Source of the DNA: Clostridia bacterium
GTDB lineage: Bacteria > Bacillota > Clostridia > Oscillospirales > Acutalibacteraceae
Length of the DNA: 64,000 nucleotides
Assembly: GCA_017473165.1 (NCBI GenBank)
Contig: JAFUNA010000035.1
Span: 1 to 64,000, forward strand
Direction of reading: 5' to 3'
Made by a program: the position numbers and the translations under genes. Below are positions 7,224-16,404 of the stretch, piece after piece (position 1 is the stretch's first letter; the number at the start of each line of letters is the position of its first letter). Below the pieces are notes generated by a model, which had not been told where the DNA came from, ran no database searches, and saw only the letters and a program-made list of their open reading frames with translations.

Positions 7224-8138
7224 TTACCAGTTATACATCTGCTCGGGATTCTTGAAGATATCCTCAAGCTTTTCAATAAAGGGAACAAGCTGACCGAAGT
7301 CAAGGGCTCTGTGGTCAAAAGCAAGGTCGATGGGCATTTCGTAGCCGACGGTTATGATGTCGTTGCCGTTTTCATCCTGCTTGACAACGGGCTTCTTAAC
7401 CGCAGCACTGATGCAGACAACGAAAACCTGGGGAGGAATGATTGAAAGCATGGTAACTCTGCCTGGAATTCCTCTTGTGAGCGAGCCGACGTTTGAGATT
7501 GTAACCGTGCCCTGCTTGATGTCGTCGGCGGTGAGTCTGTCGCTTTCGGGAATTGCGTAGTAATCCTTCTTTGCCTTGCCCGAAAGAGTCTTGACCTTAT
7601 ATTTGCCTGTCTTTGCACCGAAAAGACGAAGAACAGCCTGCTTGATTTTACCCTTCTTGAGCTTTTCGATTGTGTCGTTGAAGGAAACGGAGAACATAAC
7701 CTCGGTGAGCTCGGTGTTCTTGATTCTTCTTGTGACGTCGGCTATGTATTCGGTAAGTTCAACAAGATTCTTGTTGCCGATATCGTGAAGAGTGATTGTC
7801 ATCATTTCGCCGTTGGGCAGAATCCAGGTCATGCCTGCATGAATTTCGTCAAATTCCTTTACCGTGCCTCTGACGAGCTTGCGGTTGAATTCAATGTGAG
7901 CGTTAAGCTGGGGAGCAGCCTTGAACGCTTCGCAGAGAGCCTTGAGCATGATTGTGTTGATTGTGATTTTGACGGGGAATTTACCCGAAGCGTTAAGCTC
8001 CTTTACAACCTCGAGGAATCTTGAAACCTCGGGTTCATAAACATATGAGCTGTGGGGAATTGTTTCGCAGCTTTCTGATGTCATATTTGCAACGATTTTT
8101 CTCTGAATACCGAAATGTGTTTCTTTTGTAACTTTCAT
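7224..8138 (-). CDS. Stand-alone 2-oxoacid dehydrogenase E2-type acyltransferase domain
   Basis: The 304 residues match the catalytic domain of dihydrolipoamide acyltransferases, which is related to chloramphenicol acetyltransferase. The active-site motif DHRALDFGQ is near the C terminus (about 275-283); His and Asp there are the catalytic pair. SNVGSLTRGIPG is the usual substrate-loop region. The lipoyl and E3-binding domains of a true E2 are absent, and no E1 or E3 gene is near. It therefore probably acylates a small molecule or a coenzyme-bound acceptor rather than working in a dehydrogenase complex. Residues about 150-195 form a charged insert not typical of CAT. Confidence 0.75.
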   Translation of the reverse strand: MKVTKETHFGIQRKIVANMTSESCETIPHSSYVYEPEVSRFLEVVKELNASGKFPVKITINTIMLKALCEAFKAAPQLNAHIEFNRKLVRGTVKEFDEIHAGMTWILPNGEMMTITLHDIGNKNLVELTEYIADVTRRIKNTELTEVMFSVSFNDTIEKLKKGKIKQAVLRLFGAKTGKYKVKTLSGKAKKDYYAIPESDRLTADDIKQGTVTISNVGSLTRGIPGRVTMLSIIPPQVFVVCISAAVKKPVVKQDENGNDIITVGYEMPIDLAFDHRALDFGQLVPFIEKLEDIFKNPEQMYNW

Positions 8139-8262
8139 GGGGAATTTCCTCCTGTAGTTTTATTAATCCATACACAAAAATTTTAACACATATACGACTT
8201 TGCATTGTTCCTCAAAGGAAAAATATACAATTTTAATATTTCTTTAATAAATCAAATTGCAC

Positions 8263-8291
8263 TTCACAAAAGATTAAATATATGGTAAAAT
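8263..8291 (+). promoter_or_regulatory. SigmaA promoter of the ABC exporter operon
   Basis: TTCACA (8263-8268), 17-bp spacer, TAAAAT (8286-8291). A half copy of the GTAGGG repeat (8307-8335) falls in the resulting 5' UTR. Confidence 0.55.
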
Positions 8292-8306
8292 AATAAATTA
8301 CAATCC

Positions 8307-8335
8307 GTAGGGGCGACCCTGTGAGGTAACCCGAG
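8307..8335 (+). repeat. GTAGGG palindromic repeat, half copy
   Basis: GTAGGGGCGACC with a degraded partner GGTAACCC. It is a weak member of the dispersed family described at 20811-20882. Confidence 0.4.
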
Positions 8336-8357
8336 ATCAGATGGAAGGTTTAAAAAA

Positions 8358-10079
8358 ATGAAAAAGCTTTTGAAATATCTGAAGGGCAGCCGTCTGCAAT
8401 GCGTTCTTGCACCGCTGTTCAAAATGTTTGAAGCCATTCTGGAGCTGTTTGTGCCCTTGGTTATGGCTGGAATAATCGACAACGGAATAGGTGCGTCGGA
8501 TAAGAATTATATTATAAAAATGTGCGGCGTGCTTGTGCTGCTTGGTGCGGTCGGACTTGCGTTTTCGATAACCGCCCAGTTTTTTGCCGCACAGGCATCG
8601 GTTGCGTTTGTCAAAAGGCTCAAGCACGCCGTTTTTGAGCATATCGGCAGATTTTCCTATGCTCAGATCGACAAAGCGGGCACTTCAACCCTCATAACCC
8701 GCATGACGGGCGATATGGACAGCGTGCAGAGCGGACTTAACCTCACTCTGCGACTGCTTCTCCGCTCTCCGTTTGTTGTTATCGGTGCGATGATAATGGC
8801 GTTTACCGTTGACACAAAGGCGGCGATGACCTTTGTTGTTGTTATTCCCGCACTTTCGGTTGTTGTTTTCGGAATAATGCTTCTTTGCATACCTCTTTAT
8901 AAAAAAGTCCGTGTTGCACTCGATAAGGTGCTCACAACAGCAAGGGAAAGTCTTACGGGTGCGAAGGTTATCAGAGCATTCTGCAAGGAGGATGAGCAGC
9001 TTGCCGAATTTGAGGAGAGAAACGATGCTCTGACAAAAATTCAGGAATATACGGGCAGAATTTCCGCCCTGATGAATCCCGTGACCTGCATCATCATCAA
9101 CATCGGCATTGCCGTGCTTATTTACATAGGCGCAATCCGTGTTGACACGGGGATAATCACGCAGGGTGCGGTTGTTGCACTTTATAACTACATGACCCAG
9201 ATTCTTGTTGAACTTGTAAAATTCGCAAATCTTATTATCAGCATAACAAAATCCGTTGCCTGTGCGGGCAGAATCGGTGCGGTGCTTGAAACTTCCGTTG
9301 AAAGCGGTGAGGGCACGGCAAAAATTGATGAAAAATCCGATAATATCGTTGAGTTTGAAAATGTTTCGTTTGCCTATGACGGTGCGGGCGAAAATTCGCT
9401 TGAAAACATCAGCTTTTCCGTCAAGAAGGGCGAAACCGTCGGAATAATCGGCGGCACGGGCTCGGGCAAAACAACTCTTGTCAATCTTATTCCCGCATTC
9501 TACAGGGCAACCTCGGGCAGGGTGCTTGTGGGCGGTGCGGATGTCAGTGAAATTTCTCTTGAAGAGCTTCGTGAGAAGGTTGCGGTTGTGCCTCAGAAGG
9601 CTGTGCTTTTCAAGGGAACAATCAAAGAAAATATGCTCTGGGGAAAGCCTGATGCAACCGATGAAGAGATAAACAAAGCTCTCGGAATCGCACAGGCTGC
9701 GGACTTTGTTGCAAAGAAAGACGGCGGAATTGACGCAGCCGTTGAGCAGGGCGGAAGAAATTTCTCGGGCGGTCAGCGTCAGAGACTTTCCGTTGCAAGA
9801 GCGTTAATCAAAAATGCAGATATACTTATCCTTGACGACAGCTCAAGTGCACTCGACTACGCAACCGATGCGGCAATGAGAAAAGCAATTGCGGCAAATC
9901 AGGGCGATGCGGCGGTATTTATTGTTTCTCAAAGAACATCGTCAATCATGCACGCCGACAAGATAATCCTTCTTGATGACGGCGTTGCAACCGTAGGCAC
10001 GCACGAAGAGCTCCTTAAAAACAACGCTGTTTACAGGGAAATCCATCTGACTCAATTTGATGAGGAGGGTGAAGAATGA
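8358..10079 (+). CDS. ABC exporter half-transporter, subunit 1 (degenerate Walker B)
   Basis: Type IV (B-family) exporter, 573 residues: a six-helix membrane domain (1-300) fused to a nucleotide-binding domain. Walker A GGTGSGKTT is at about 366-374, the signature NFSGGQRQR near 472, and Walker B ILILDDSSSALD. The residue after the Walker B Asp, normally the catalytic Glu, is Asp here. The next gene overlaps by 4 bp and encodes the partner, so the two form a heterodimer of the TM287/288 or BmrCD kind with one poor ATP site. Likely substrates are drugs, lipids or peptides; none can be named from the sequence. Confidence 0.9.
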   Translation: MKKLLKYLKGSRLQCVLAPLFKMFEAILELFVPLVMAGIIDNGIGASDKNYIIKMCGVLVLLGAVGLAFSITAQFFAAQASVAFVKRLKHAVFEHIGRFSYAQIDKAGTSTLITRMTGDMDSVQSGLNLTLRLLLRSPFVVIGAMIMAFTVDTKAAMTFVVVIPALSVVVFGIMLLCIPLYKKVRVALDKVLTTARESLTGAKVIRAFCKEDEQLAEFEERNDALTKIQEYTGRISALMNPVTCIIINIGIAVLIYIGAIRVDTGIITQGAVVALYNYMTQILVELVKFANLIISITKSVACAGRIGAVLETSVESGEGTAKIDEKSDNIVEFENVSFAYDGAGENSLENISFSVKKGETVGIIGGTGSGKTTLVNLIPAFYRATSGRVLVGGADVSEISLEELREKVAVVPQKAVLFKGTIKENMLWGKPDATDEEINKALGIAQAADFVAKKDGGIDAAVEQGGRNFSGGQRQRLSVARALIKNADILILDDSSSALDYATDAAMRKAIAANQGDAAVFIVSQRTSSIMHADKIILLDDGVATVGTHEELLKNNAVYREIHLTQFDEEGEE

Positions 10080-11830
10080 TGAAAACAAAAGCAAGCAAGG
10101 GAACTATAAAAAAGGTTCTCTATTATGTGGGCAGATACAAAATCCACCTCTTTATTTCAATTGTTCTTGCGGCGGCAAGCGTTGCAGTGAGCCTCTATAT
10201 TCCCGTGCTCGCAGGCAAGGCAATTGACGAGATTGTCGGTGCGGGCAGGGTGAATTTTGAAGCTCTTAAGCCGTATCTTTATCAAATCGGAATTCTTGCG
10301 GTCTGTGCGGGTGCGGCACAATGGATTATGAACACCCTCAACAACAAAATCACCTTTAACGTTGTGAGGGATATCCGAAACGCCGCAATGAAGAAAATTC
10401 AGATTTTACCCTTGAGCTATATCGATTCAAAGCCTGCGGGCGAAACCGTGAGCAGAATCATTTCCGATGCAGACCAGTTTGCCGACGGACTTCTCATGGG
10501 CTTCACCCAGCTTTTCACGGGGGTTGTGACGATTCTCGGCACTCTCGGATTTATGCTCTCAATCAATTTCAAAATCACCCTTGTTGTGGTTATTCTTACG
10601 CCGATTTCACTTTTTGTTGCAAGATTTATTGCAAGCAGAACGTTTTCGATGTTTAAATTGCAGTCCCAAACAAGAGGTGAGCAGACCGCATTTGTTGAAG
10701 AAATGATAGGCGGTCAGAAGGTTGTTACCGCATTTTCGAGGGAAGAAGATTCCCTCAAGGAATTTGATGAAATCAACGAAAGATACGAAAAATGCTCCCT
10801 CAAAGCGATTTTCTTTTCCTCGCTCACAAATCCCTCAACCCGATTTGTCAACAGCATCGTTTATGCGGGTGTCGGCTTGACGGGTGCACTTGCGGCGGTA
10901 AGCGGAGCAATAACCGTCGGCGGACTTTCGTGCTTTTTGAGCTACGCAAACCAATACACAAAGCCCTTCAACGAGATTTCGGGCGTTATTGCCGAGCTGC
11001 AGAATGCACTTGCCTGTGCGGAAAGGCTCTTTGAGCTTGTTGAGCGGCAGCCGCAGACTCCCGATGCACAGAATGCACACGAATTCGGCGATGTTGACGG
11101 CAGAGTTGAAATTGAAAACGTTGCCTTTTCATATTCAAAGGACAGGGAGCTTATCAAAAATCTCAATCTTTCCGTTGAAAGCGGCAACCGTGTTGCGATT
11201 GTTGGACCTACGGGCTGCGGAAAAACAACGGTTGTCAATCTGCTCATGCGTTTTTATGACGTTGACGAGGGAAAAATCAGCGTTGACGGCACGGACATAG
11301 CAAAGGCAACCCGAAAGAGCCTTCGCAAAAGCTACGGCATGGTTTTGCAGGACACATGGCTCAAGGAGGGCACTGTCAGAGAAAATATTGCAATGGGCAA
11401 GCCCGATGCGACTGATGAGGAAATCGTTGCCGCCGCAAAGGCAGCCCATGCACACAGCTTCATAAAGCGTCTGCCCCAAGGCTATGACACGCCCATAACC
11501 GATGAAGCATCGGGGCTTTCACAGGGTCAGAAGCAGCTGCTTTGTATAACAAGGGTTATGCTTTGCCTGCCGCCGATGCTTATTCTTGACGAGGCAACAA
11601 GCTCAATCGATACCCGTACGGAAATCCGTATTCAGAAAGCCTTTTCAACAATGATGCAGGGCAGAACAAGCTTTATTGTTGCCCACAGGCTTTCAACAAT
11701 CAAGAATGCAGACGTGATTCTTGTTATGAAAGACGGCAATATCGTTGAGCAGGGCAGCCACGACGAATTGATTAAAAAGCAAGGCTTCTATTATGAGCTT
11801 TACAACAGCAGAACAGAAGCGACGGCATAA
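10076..11830 (+). CDS. ABC exporter half-transporter, subunit 2 (degenerate signature)
   Basis: 584 residues: membrane domain (about 15-310), then NBD with Walker A VGPTGCGKTT near 380 and Walker B LILDEATSSID carrying the catalytic Glu. The signature reads GLSQGQKQL instead of LSGGQ. The degenerate composite site would thus pair Walker A/B of subunit 1 with this altered signature, the pattern of asymmetric exporters. ATG overlaps the stop of the previous gene, implying translational coupling and equal amounts. No obvious terminator follows before the next promoter at 11845. Confidence 0.9.
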   Translation: MMKTKASKGTIKKVLYYVGRYKIHLFISIVLAAASVAVSLYIPVLAGKAIDEIVGAGRVNFEALKPYLYQIGILAVCAGAAQWIMNTLNNKITFNVVRDIRNAAMKKIQILPLSYIDSKPAGETVSRIISDADQFADGLLMGFTQLFTGVVTILGTLGFMLSINFKITLVVVILTPISLFVARFIASRTFSMFKLQSQTRGEQTAFVEEMIGGQKVVTAFSREEDSLKEFDEINERYEKCSLKAIFFSSLTNPSTRFVNSIVYAGVGLTGALAAVSGAITVGGLSCFLSYANQYTKPFNEISGVIAELQNALACAERLFELVERQPQTPDAQNAHEFGDVDGRVEIENVAFSYSKDRELIKNLNLSVESGNRVAIVGPTGCGKTTVVNLLMRFYDVDEGKISVDGTDIAKATRKSLRKSYGMVLQDTWLKEGTVRENIAMGKPDATDEEIVAAAKAAHAHSFIKRLPQGYDTPITDEASGLSQGQKQLLCITRVMLCLPPMLILDEATSSIDTRTEIRIQKAFSTMMQGRTSFIVAHRLSTIKNADVILVMKDGNIVEQGSHDELIKKQGFYYELYNSRTEATA

Positions 11831-11844
11831 ATTTTAAATTTATG

Positions 11845-11873
11845 TTGACAAAACCGCTTTAGTGCGTTAATAT
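11845..11873 (+). promoter_or_regulatory. SigmaA promoter of the amino acid ABC importer operon
   Basis: TTGACA (11845-11850), 17-bp spacer, TAATAT (11868-11873). Confidence 0.7.
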
Positions 11874-11916
11874 AATAATACATTAATAAGCCACTCGGCT
11901 GAAAAGGAGTAAACAT

Positions 11917-12729
11917 ATGAAAAAATTATTTGCACTTGTTCTTGCAGCTCTCATGCTGTTCACAATGGTTGCCTGCGGCGGCACTGCCGACAACGAAACA
12001 ACAACCGCAGCTCCCGATGATGCAGTTGCAGCAAACAGCGACCTCGCATACATAAAGGATAAGGGTACTCTTATCGTTGGTATCACAGACTATGCTCCCA
12101 TGGATTTCAAGGATGAAAACGGCGAATGGACAGGCTTTGACGCTGAATTTGCACGTGCTGCAGCAGCAAAGCTCGGTGTTACCGCTGAATTTATCGAAAT
12201 CGACTGGGCTAACAAGTTCTTTGAGCTTGATGCAAAGGGAATTGACTGCGTATGGAACGGCATGACAATCACAGACGAAGCTCTTGCAAACGCTTCCGTT
12301 ACCAACGCTTATGTAAAAAATGCACAGGTTGTTGTTATGGCAGCCGATAAGCTTGCTGACTATGCAACAGTTGAAAGCCTTGCAGACCTTGTGTTCGCAG
12401 CCGAAGACGGCTCTGCAGGTGCAGAAGCTCTTGAAGCAAACGAGCTTGAATACACAGCAGTTCTTACCCAGACAGATGCTCTTCAGGAAGTTAAGAGCGG
12501 TGCTGCAGATGCCTGCGTTATCGACATCACAATGGCTAATGCAATGACAGGCGAAGGCACAAGCTATGCAGCTCTCGGCTACAGCCTTGAACTTACAACC
12601 GAAGAATACGGTATCGCTTGCCGTCAGGGTTCAGACCTTACCGCAGCTCTCAACGACATTATGGCAGAGCTTAAGGCAGACGGAACTCTTCAGGGTCTTG
12701 CTGACGAATACGAGCTCACACTCGCATAA
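11917..12729 (+). CDS. Amino acid ABC transporter substrate-binding lipoprotein
   Basis: Family 3 solute-binding protein (polar amino acid type), 270 residues. The lipobox is MVACGG with the lipidated Cys at position 20, followed by a Thr/Asp-rich linker. The mature domain starts at about 50 with GTLIVGITDYAPMDFKD, the normal opening of the first lobe, and includes GFDAEFARAAAAKLG. It would capture an amino acid outside the membrane for the permease and ATPase encoded just downstream. The ligand (cystine, Gln, Arg and others are possible) cannot be assigned. Confidence 0.9.
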   Translation: MKKLFALVLAALMLFTMVACGGTADNETTTAAPDDAVAANSDLAYIKDKGTLIVGITDYAPMDFKDENGEWTGFDAEFARAAAAKLGVTAEFIEIDWANKFFELDAKGIDCVWNGMTITDEALANASVTNAYVKNAQVVVMAADKLADYATVESLADLVFAAEDGSAGAEALEANELEYTAVLTQTDALQEVKSGAADACVIDITMANAMTGEGTSYAALGYSLELTTEEYGIACRQGSDLTAALNDIMAELKADGTLQGLADEYELTLA

Positions 12730-12748
12730 TAACCAATTCAATCATTGC

Positions 12749-12777
12749 GGCAGAGGGCGATGAACCCTCTGCCTTTT
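12749..12777 (+). terminator. Intra-operon terminator between binding protein and permease
   Basis: Stem GGCAGAGGG/CCCTCTGCC (12749-12757, 12765-12773), then TTTT. Incomplete termination here would make more binding protein than permease, a common arrangement. A second small UUCG-loop hairpin (GTAGC/GCTAC) follows just before the permease start. Confidence 0.7.
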
Positions 12778-12825
12778 CATGACTTATGAGTAGCTTCGGC
12801 TACATATGAAAGGTATCGGTATTTT

Positions 12826-13521
12826 ATGTTTTGGGAAGTAACGCTTGACCTGCTCAAAGGCTTTGCGACAACGGTTGAAATCTTTGGGCTGACTCTTTTG
12901 GGTGCATTACCCCTCGGTCTTATAATTTGCTTCGGCTCAATGAGCAGATTTGCTCCTCTTAAATGGCTGATAAAAACCTTTGTGTGGATTATAAGAGGAA
13001 CACCTCTTATGCTTCAGCTGGTTGTTGTTTATTACGGTCCGGGTCTTTTGGGTGCATGGGCACAGGAGCTTAACAGCACGAACGCTTTCATAAACTGGCT
13101 TGCAACATGGGAAGTTTTTGACCGTTTTCTTGCAGTTATGATTGCGTTTATAATCAATTATTCCTGCTATTTTTCCGAGATTTACAGAGGCGGAATCGAA
13201 TCCGTTCCCAAGGGTCAGTATGAAGCCTGTCAGGTTCTCGGCATGACAAAAACGCAGACGTTTTTCAAGGTTATCCTTATGCAGGTTGTAAAACACATCG
13301 TTCCTCCCATGAGCAACGAAATTATCACCCTTGTAAAGGACACTTCTCTTTCAAGAACCATCGCCATTTATGAAATTATCTGGAACGCACAGTCCTTTGC
13401 AAAGTCAGACGGACTTATGTGGCCCTTCTTCTATACGGGTGCATTCTATCTTATCTTCAACGGTCTGCTTACGGTTATTTTCGGCAAAATCGAAAAGAAG
13501 CTTGACTATTACCACAATTGA
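12826..13521 (+). CDS. Amino acid ABC transporter permease
   Basis: HisM/GlnP-type inner-membrane permease of 231 residues with about five hydrophobic segments. The EAA loop that docks the ATPase reads [21 protein letters not shown] (about 130-150), and [11 protein letters not shown] is the family's conserved segment. It forms the pore for the binding protein upstream and overlaps or abuts the ATPase gene downstream. Confidence 0.9.
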   Translation: MFWEVTLDLLKGFATTVEIFGLTLLGALPLGLIICFGSMSRFAPLKWLIKTFVWIIRGTPLMLQLVVVYYGPGLLGAWAQELNSTNAFINWLATWEVFDRFLAVMIAFIINYSCYFSEIYRGGIESVPKGQYEACQVLGMTKTQTFFKVILMQVVKHIVPPMSNEIITLVKDTSLSRTIAIYEIIWNAQSFAKSDGLMWPFFYTGAFYLIFNGLLTVIFGKIEKKLDYYHN

Positions 13522-13535
13522 CGGGAGTGAGAAAT

Positions 13536-14324
13536 ATGGCAATACTTGAAGTAAAAAATCTTAATAAAAGCTTCGGGAGCAACCATGTTCTCAAGGGCAT
13601 CGACTTCACTCTTGAAGAGGGCAGGGTGCTTTCGGTTATCGGCTCGTCGGGCAGCGGCAAAACAACGCTCCTTCGCTGCATAACCTCTCTCGAAACTGCG
13701 GACAAAGGTCTGATTAAGGTTAACGGAAACGTTGTTTTCGACTCCGAAAATCAGCATAAATTCACAAAGGAAGAAATCCGCCAAAACCGTCTTGCGGTTG
13801 GTCTTGTTTTTCAGTCCTTCAATCTTTTTCCCCAGTATACCGTGCTCAAAAACGTTACCCTTGCCTGTGAGCTGCAGGCAAAGAAGCGTTCCGACTGGAG
13901 AAGCAACAAAAAGCAGATTCTTGAAGAAATCAACGCCAATGCAAAGGATATCCTTGCGAAGGTCGGACTTTCCGAAAAGCTTGATTCCTACCCCTGCCAG
14001 CTTTCGGGCGGTCAGCAGCAGCGTGTTTCAATTGCAAGAGCTCTTGCAATGAGCCCCGATATTCTTTTCTTTGATGAGCCCACCTCCGCCCTTGACCCCG
14101 AATTAACGGGCGAAATCCTTAAGGTAATAAAAGACCTTGCAGCGGAAAAAATGACAATGGTCATCGTTACCCATGAAATGGCGTTTGCCAGAGATGTTTC
14201 GGACCATATCATTTTCATGGACGGCGGCGTTATTGTTGAGGAAGGCAATCCCGAGGATGTTATCAACAATCCGCAGCAGGAAAGAACAAAGCTTTTCTTA
14301 AGCAGATTTCAGGATAATAATTAA
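13536..14324 (+). CDS. Amino acid ABC transporter ATP-binding protein
   Basis: PAAT-family ATPase, about 262 residues. Walker A is GSSGSGKTT, the Q-loop [11 protein letters not shown], the signature LSGGQQQR, Walker [13 protein letters not shown] and the switch His VTHEM. ATG 13536 is chosen because GGGAGTGAG precedes it; the reading frame is open for six codons upstream without a better site. An insert of about 20 residues after the Q-loop ([19 protein letters not shown]) is longer than in GlnQ. It drives uptake with the two preceding genes. Confidence 0.9.
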   Translation: MAILEVKNLNKSFGSNHVLKGIDFTLEEGRVLSVIGSSGSGKTTLLRCITSLETADKGLIKVNGNVVFDSENQHKFTKEEIRQNRLAVGLVFQSFNLFPQYTVLKNVTLACELQAKKRSDWRSNKKQILEEINANAKDILAKVGLSEKLDSYPCQLSGGQQQRVSIARALAMSPDILFFDEPTSALDPELTGEILKVIKDLAAEKMTMVIVTHEMAFARDVSDHIIFMDGGVIVEEGNPEDVINNPQQERTKLFLSRFQDNN

Positions 14325-14331
14325 CATTTAC

Positions 14332-14362
14332 CCCCGATTTGCAGTTGCATTTCGGGGTTTGT
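14332..14362 (+). terminator. Terminator after the importer operon
   Basis: Stem CCCCGA/TCGGGG with a GCA/TGC inner stem, then a T-rich tract. Confidence 0.6.
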
Positions 14363-14389
14363 TATATTATAATCAAAAAGGTGATGAAA

Positions 14390-14935
14390 ATGAAATTTCT
14401 TATAGCCTCCGACATTCACGGCTCGGAGTTTTACTGCAAAAAGGTGCTTGAAGCATTTGAAAACGAAAATGCGGACAGGCTTGTTTTTCTCGGCGATATT
14501 CTCTATCACGGTCCGAGAAACGATTTGCCCGAAGGGTACGCACCAAAAAAGGTGATTGAGCTGCTCAACGCAATGAAGGATAAAATTCTCTGCGTGAGGG
14601 GTAACTGCGACACCGAGGTTGACCAGATGGTGCTTGATTTTCCGATTCTTGCGGACTATGCGGTTATGCCCGTCGGAGAAAAGCTCGTTTACATGACTCA
14701 CGGGCATAATTTCAACGAAAACAATCTTCCTCCCCTCGGAAACGGCGATGTTCTTCTTCACGGTCACACCCATGTGCCCAAATGCGTTGAGCACGAAGGA
14801 TATGTTTATCTTAATCCCGGCTCTGCTTCGATTCCCAAAGAAAACAGTTGGCACGGCTACATGACTCTTTGCGGAAACGAATTTTTATGGAAAGATTTTG
14901 ACGGCGAAGTAAAAATGAAATTTGAGGTGAAATAA
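14390..14935 (+). CDS. YfcE/MJ0936-type metallophosphoesterase
   Basis: A calcineurin-like phosphodiesterase of 181 residues. Metal ligands appear in ASDIHGSE, FLGDILYHG, VRGNCD, YMTHGHNF and HGHTHVPK, the complete set for the family, which hydrolyses phosphodiesters with Mn2+. ATG 14390 follows AAAGGTGAT with good spacing; an ATG six bases earlier is also possible. Cytosolic. The next gene starts 2 bp after its stop, so the two are translationally coupled. The physiological substrate of the family is not settled. Confidence 0.85.
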   Translation: MKFLIASDIHGSEFYCKKVLEAFENENADRLVFLGDILYHGPRNDLPEGYAPKKVIELLNAMKDKILCVRGNCDTEVDQMVLDFPILADYAVMPVGEKLVYMTHGHNFNENNLPPLGNGDVLLHGHTHVPKCVEHEGYVYLNPGSASIPKENSWHGYMTLCGNEFLWKDFDGEVKMKFEVK

Positions 14936-14937
14936 TT

Positions 14938-16404
14938 ATGAAACTCAAGGAAACAAGAAATCTGACGGCAGGGGTCAAAACCCTTATGGTGTTTGCCTTT
15001 GCAATTATGACGGGCTTCATGTGGCGTGTCAGAGGCTCCCACGGCTTTGGCTCGATGTGGGGAATGTTTGCCGTCGGCGTAATGCTTGTGCTGGTTGTTT
15101 TTGCGTTTTTCGGCAACCGCAGAAAGATGAGCTATGAGGCAATTCCCGCAGCAGTTATCCTGCTCGGAATAACCAACGGCGGCTGGGGCACTCTCAACAG
15201 TCAGATGGGCGGATATCTCGGCAGCACCGCTCCGTTTACTGGCGAAGAGGTTGCCGCAACGGTTGAAATCAGCCCGTACTACGGACTTTGGGTCATGCTT
15301 CTTCTGGGCTTCGGCTGGATGCCCCTTTTCTCGATTTTCATGGGCTCACTTTTCTCAAAAAGAGAATATAAAATCAAAAATTACATAACAATTATCGCAG
15401 TTTTCTATGTTCTTGTTGCGGCGTTCATGTTCTGCGTTGCCCACTTCATTCTGCCCTATATCAGCCCGACTGCGGTTGATATGTTCAAAGAGGGTCTTGC
15501 AGACAGGGGCATCGAGATGTCGCCGATGATGGCATTCATCAAGAATCTCGGCTCCGAGGCATGGTTCAAGAAAATTCCCTTCGGCAGAAACTACTACGCA
15601 AGCATCAGGGTTATTTCATATTCAGCGGCGGCACTTCTCACCTCGCTGACCGTGCTCGTTGCATTTAAGGACAAAGTGACGGCATTCATTTCAACGGCAA
15701 TGAACGTTGTCATGGCTCTTGCAATCACCCTTGCAGACGTATTTCTTATCATCGATTCCGACAGGGGCTTCCTCGGAAAGGTCACTCCGCCCGCATTTCA
15801 TGCACAGGGCTCATGGTCACTCTGGGAATATTTTACGGGCTTCTTTCTCGGGCTCGGACTCATGCTGATTTTTGTCTGTCTGCCCAAAAAGCTCACCGAA
15901 GGCGAAGGCAGATTTGAATATGAAGAACCCTTTAAGAAAAAGTGGATGCACGGTGCATACAGTGCGGTTCTCACTCTTTTCTTCACCTTTGTTCTGACCC
16001 TTGTAAGACCGCTCGGAATGAGAATTGCAAGTATGTTTATCGACAGGGGAATGCTTCCCGACGAAGAAATTTATGAAATAGTGCTTATGGTGATTCTGGG
16101 CGTTATCGGCTTTGCGGTTTGTGCTTTGATTACAAAGAAGAACATCACCGCAAGAGGTCTGCCCGTTCCCGTGCCCATGAGAACAGAAGATTTCTGTATG
16201 AAGGCAGCACCCGTTTATTTCTTCCTTACGGGCATAATCTATTTCTTCACCGATGAAGCAAGTCTTTGGCAGGTAATAAAAAATCCCTCGTCACTTCTCA
16301 ACGTGACAAGGGATGCGGGAATTGTGCTTATTGTGCTTATGGTTGTGAGCTTTGCACTTTTCTATGCGTTCTTTATTCCTGCCCGCAAAAAGGCTGAAAA
16401 ATAA
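14938..16404 (+). CDS. Polytopic membrane protein of unknown function
   Basis: 488 residues with about 10-12 hydrophobic segments and no family I recognise. Notable conserved-looking patches are GFMWRVRGSHGFGSMWG (about 22-38), ITNGGWGTLNSQMGGYLG (about 79-96) and FHAQGSWSLWEY (about 285-296), all rich in Gly, Trp and Ser and probably lining a substrate path. It is coupled to the phosphoesterase gene (2-bp gap), which hints at handling of a phosphate- or lipid-linked substrate. Its last 32 bp overlap the 3' end of the HAD gene on the other strand, and no terminator is seen there. Confidence 0.7.
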   Translation: MKLKETRNLTAGVKTLMVFAFAIMTGFMWRVRGSHGFGSMWGMFAVGVMLVLVVFAFFGNRRKMSYEAIPAAVILLGITNGGWGTLNSQMGGYLGSTAPFTGEEVAATVEISPYYGLWVMLLLGFGWMPLFSIFMGSLFSKREYKIKNYITIIAVFYVLVAAFMFCVAHFILPYISPTAVDMFKEGLADRGIEMSPMMAFIKNLGSEAWFKKIPFGRNYYASIRVISYSAAALLTSLTVLVAFKDKVTAFISTAMNVVMALAITLADVFLIIDSDRGFLGKVTPPAFHAQGSWSLWEYFTGFFLGLGLMLIFVCLPKKLTEGEGRFEYEEPFKKKWMHGAYSAVLTLFFTFVLTLVRPLGMRIASMFIDRGMLPDEEIYEIVLMVILGVIGFAVCALITKKNITARGLPVPVPMRTEDFCMKAAPVYFFLTGIIYFFTDEASLWQVIKNPSSLLNVTRDAGIVLIVLMVVSFALFYAFFIPARKKAEK

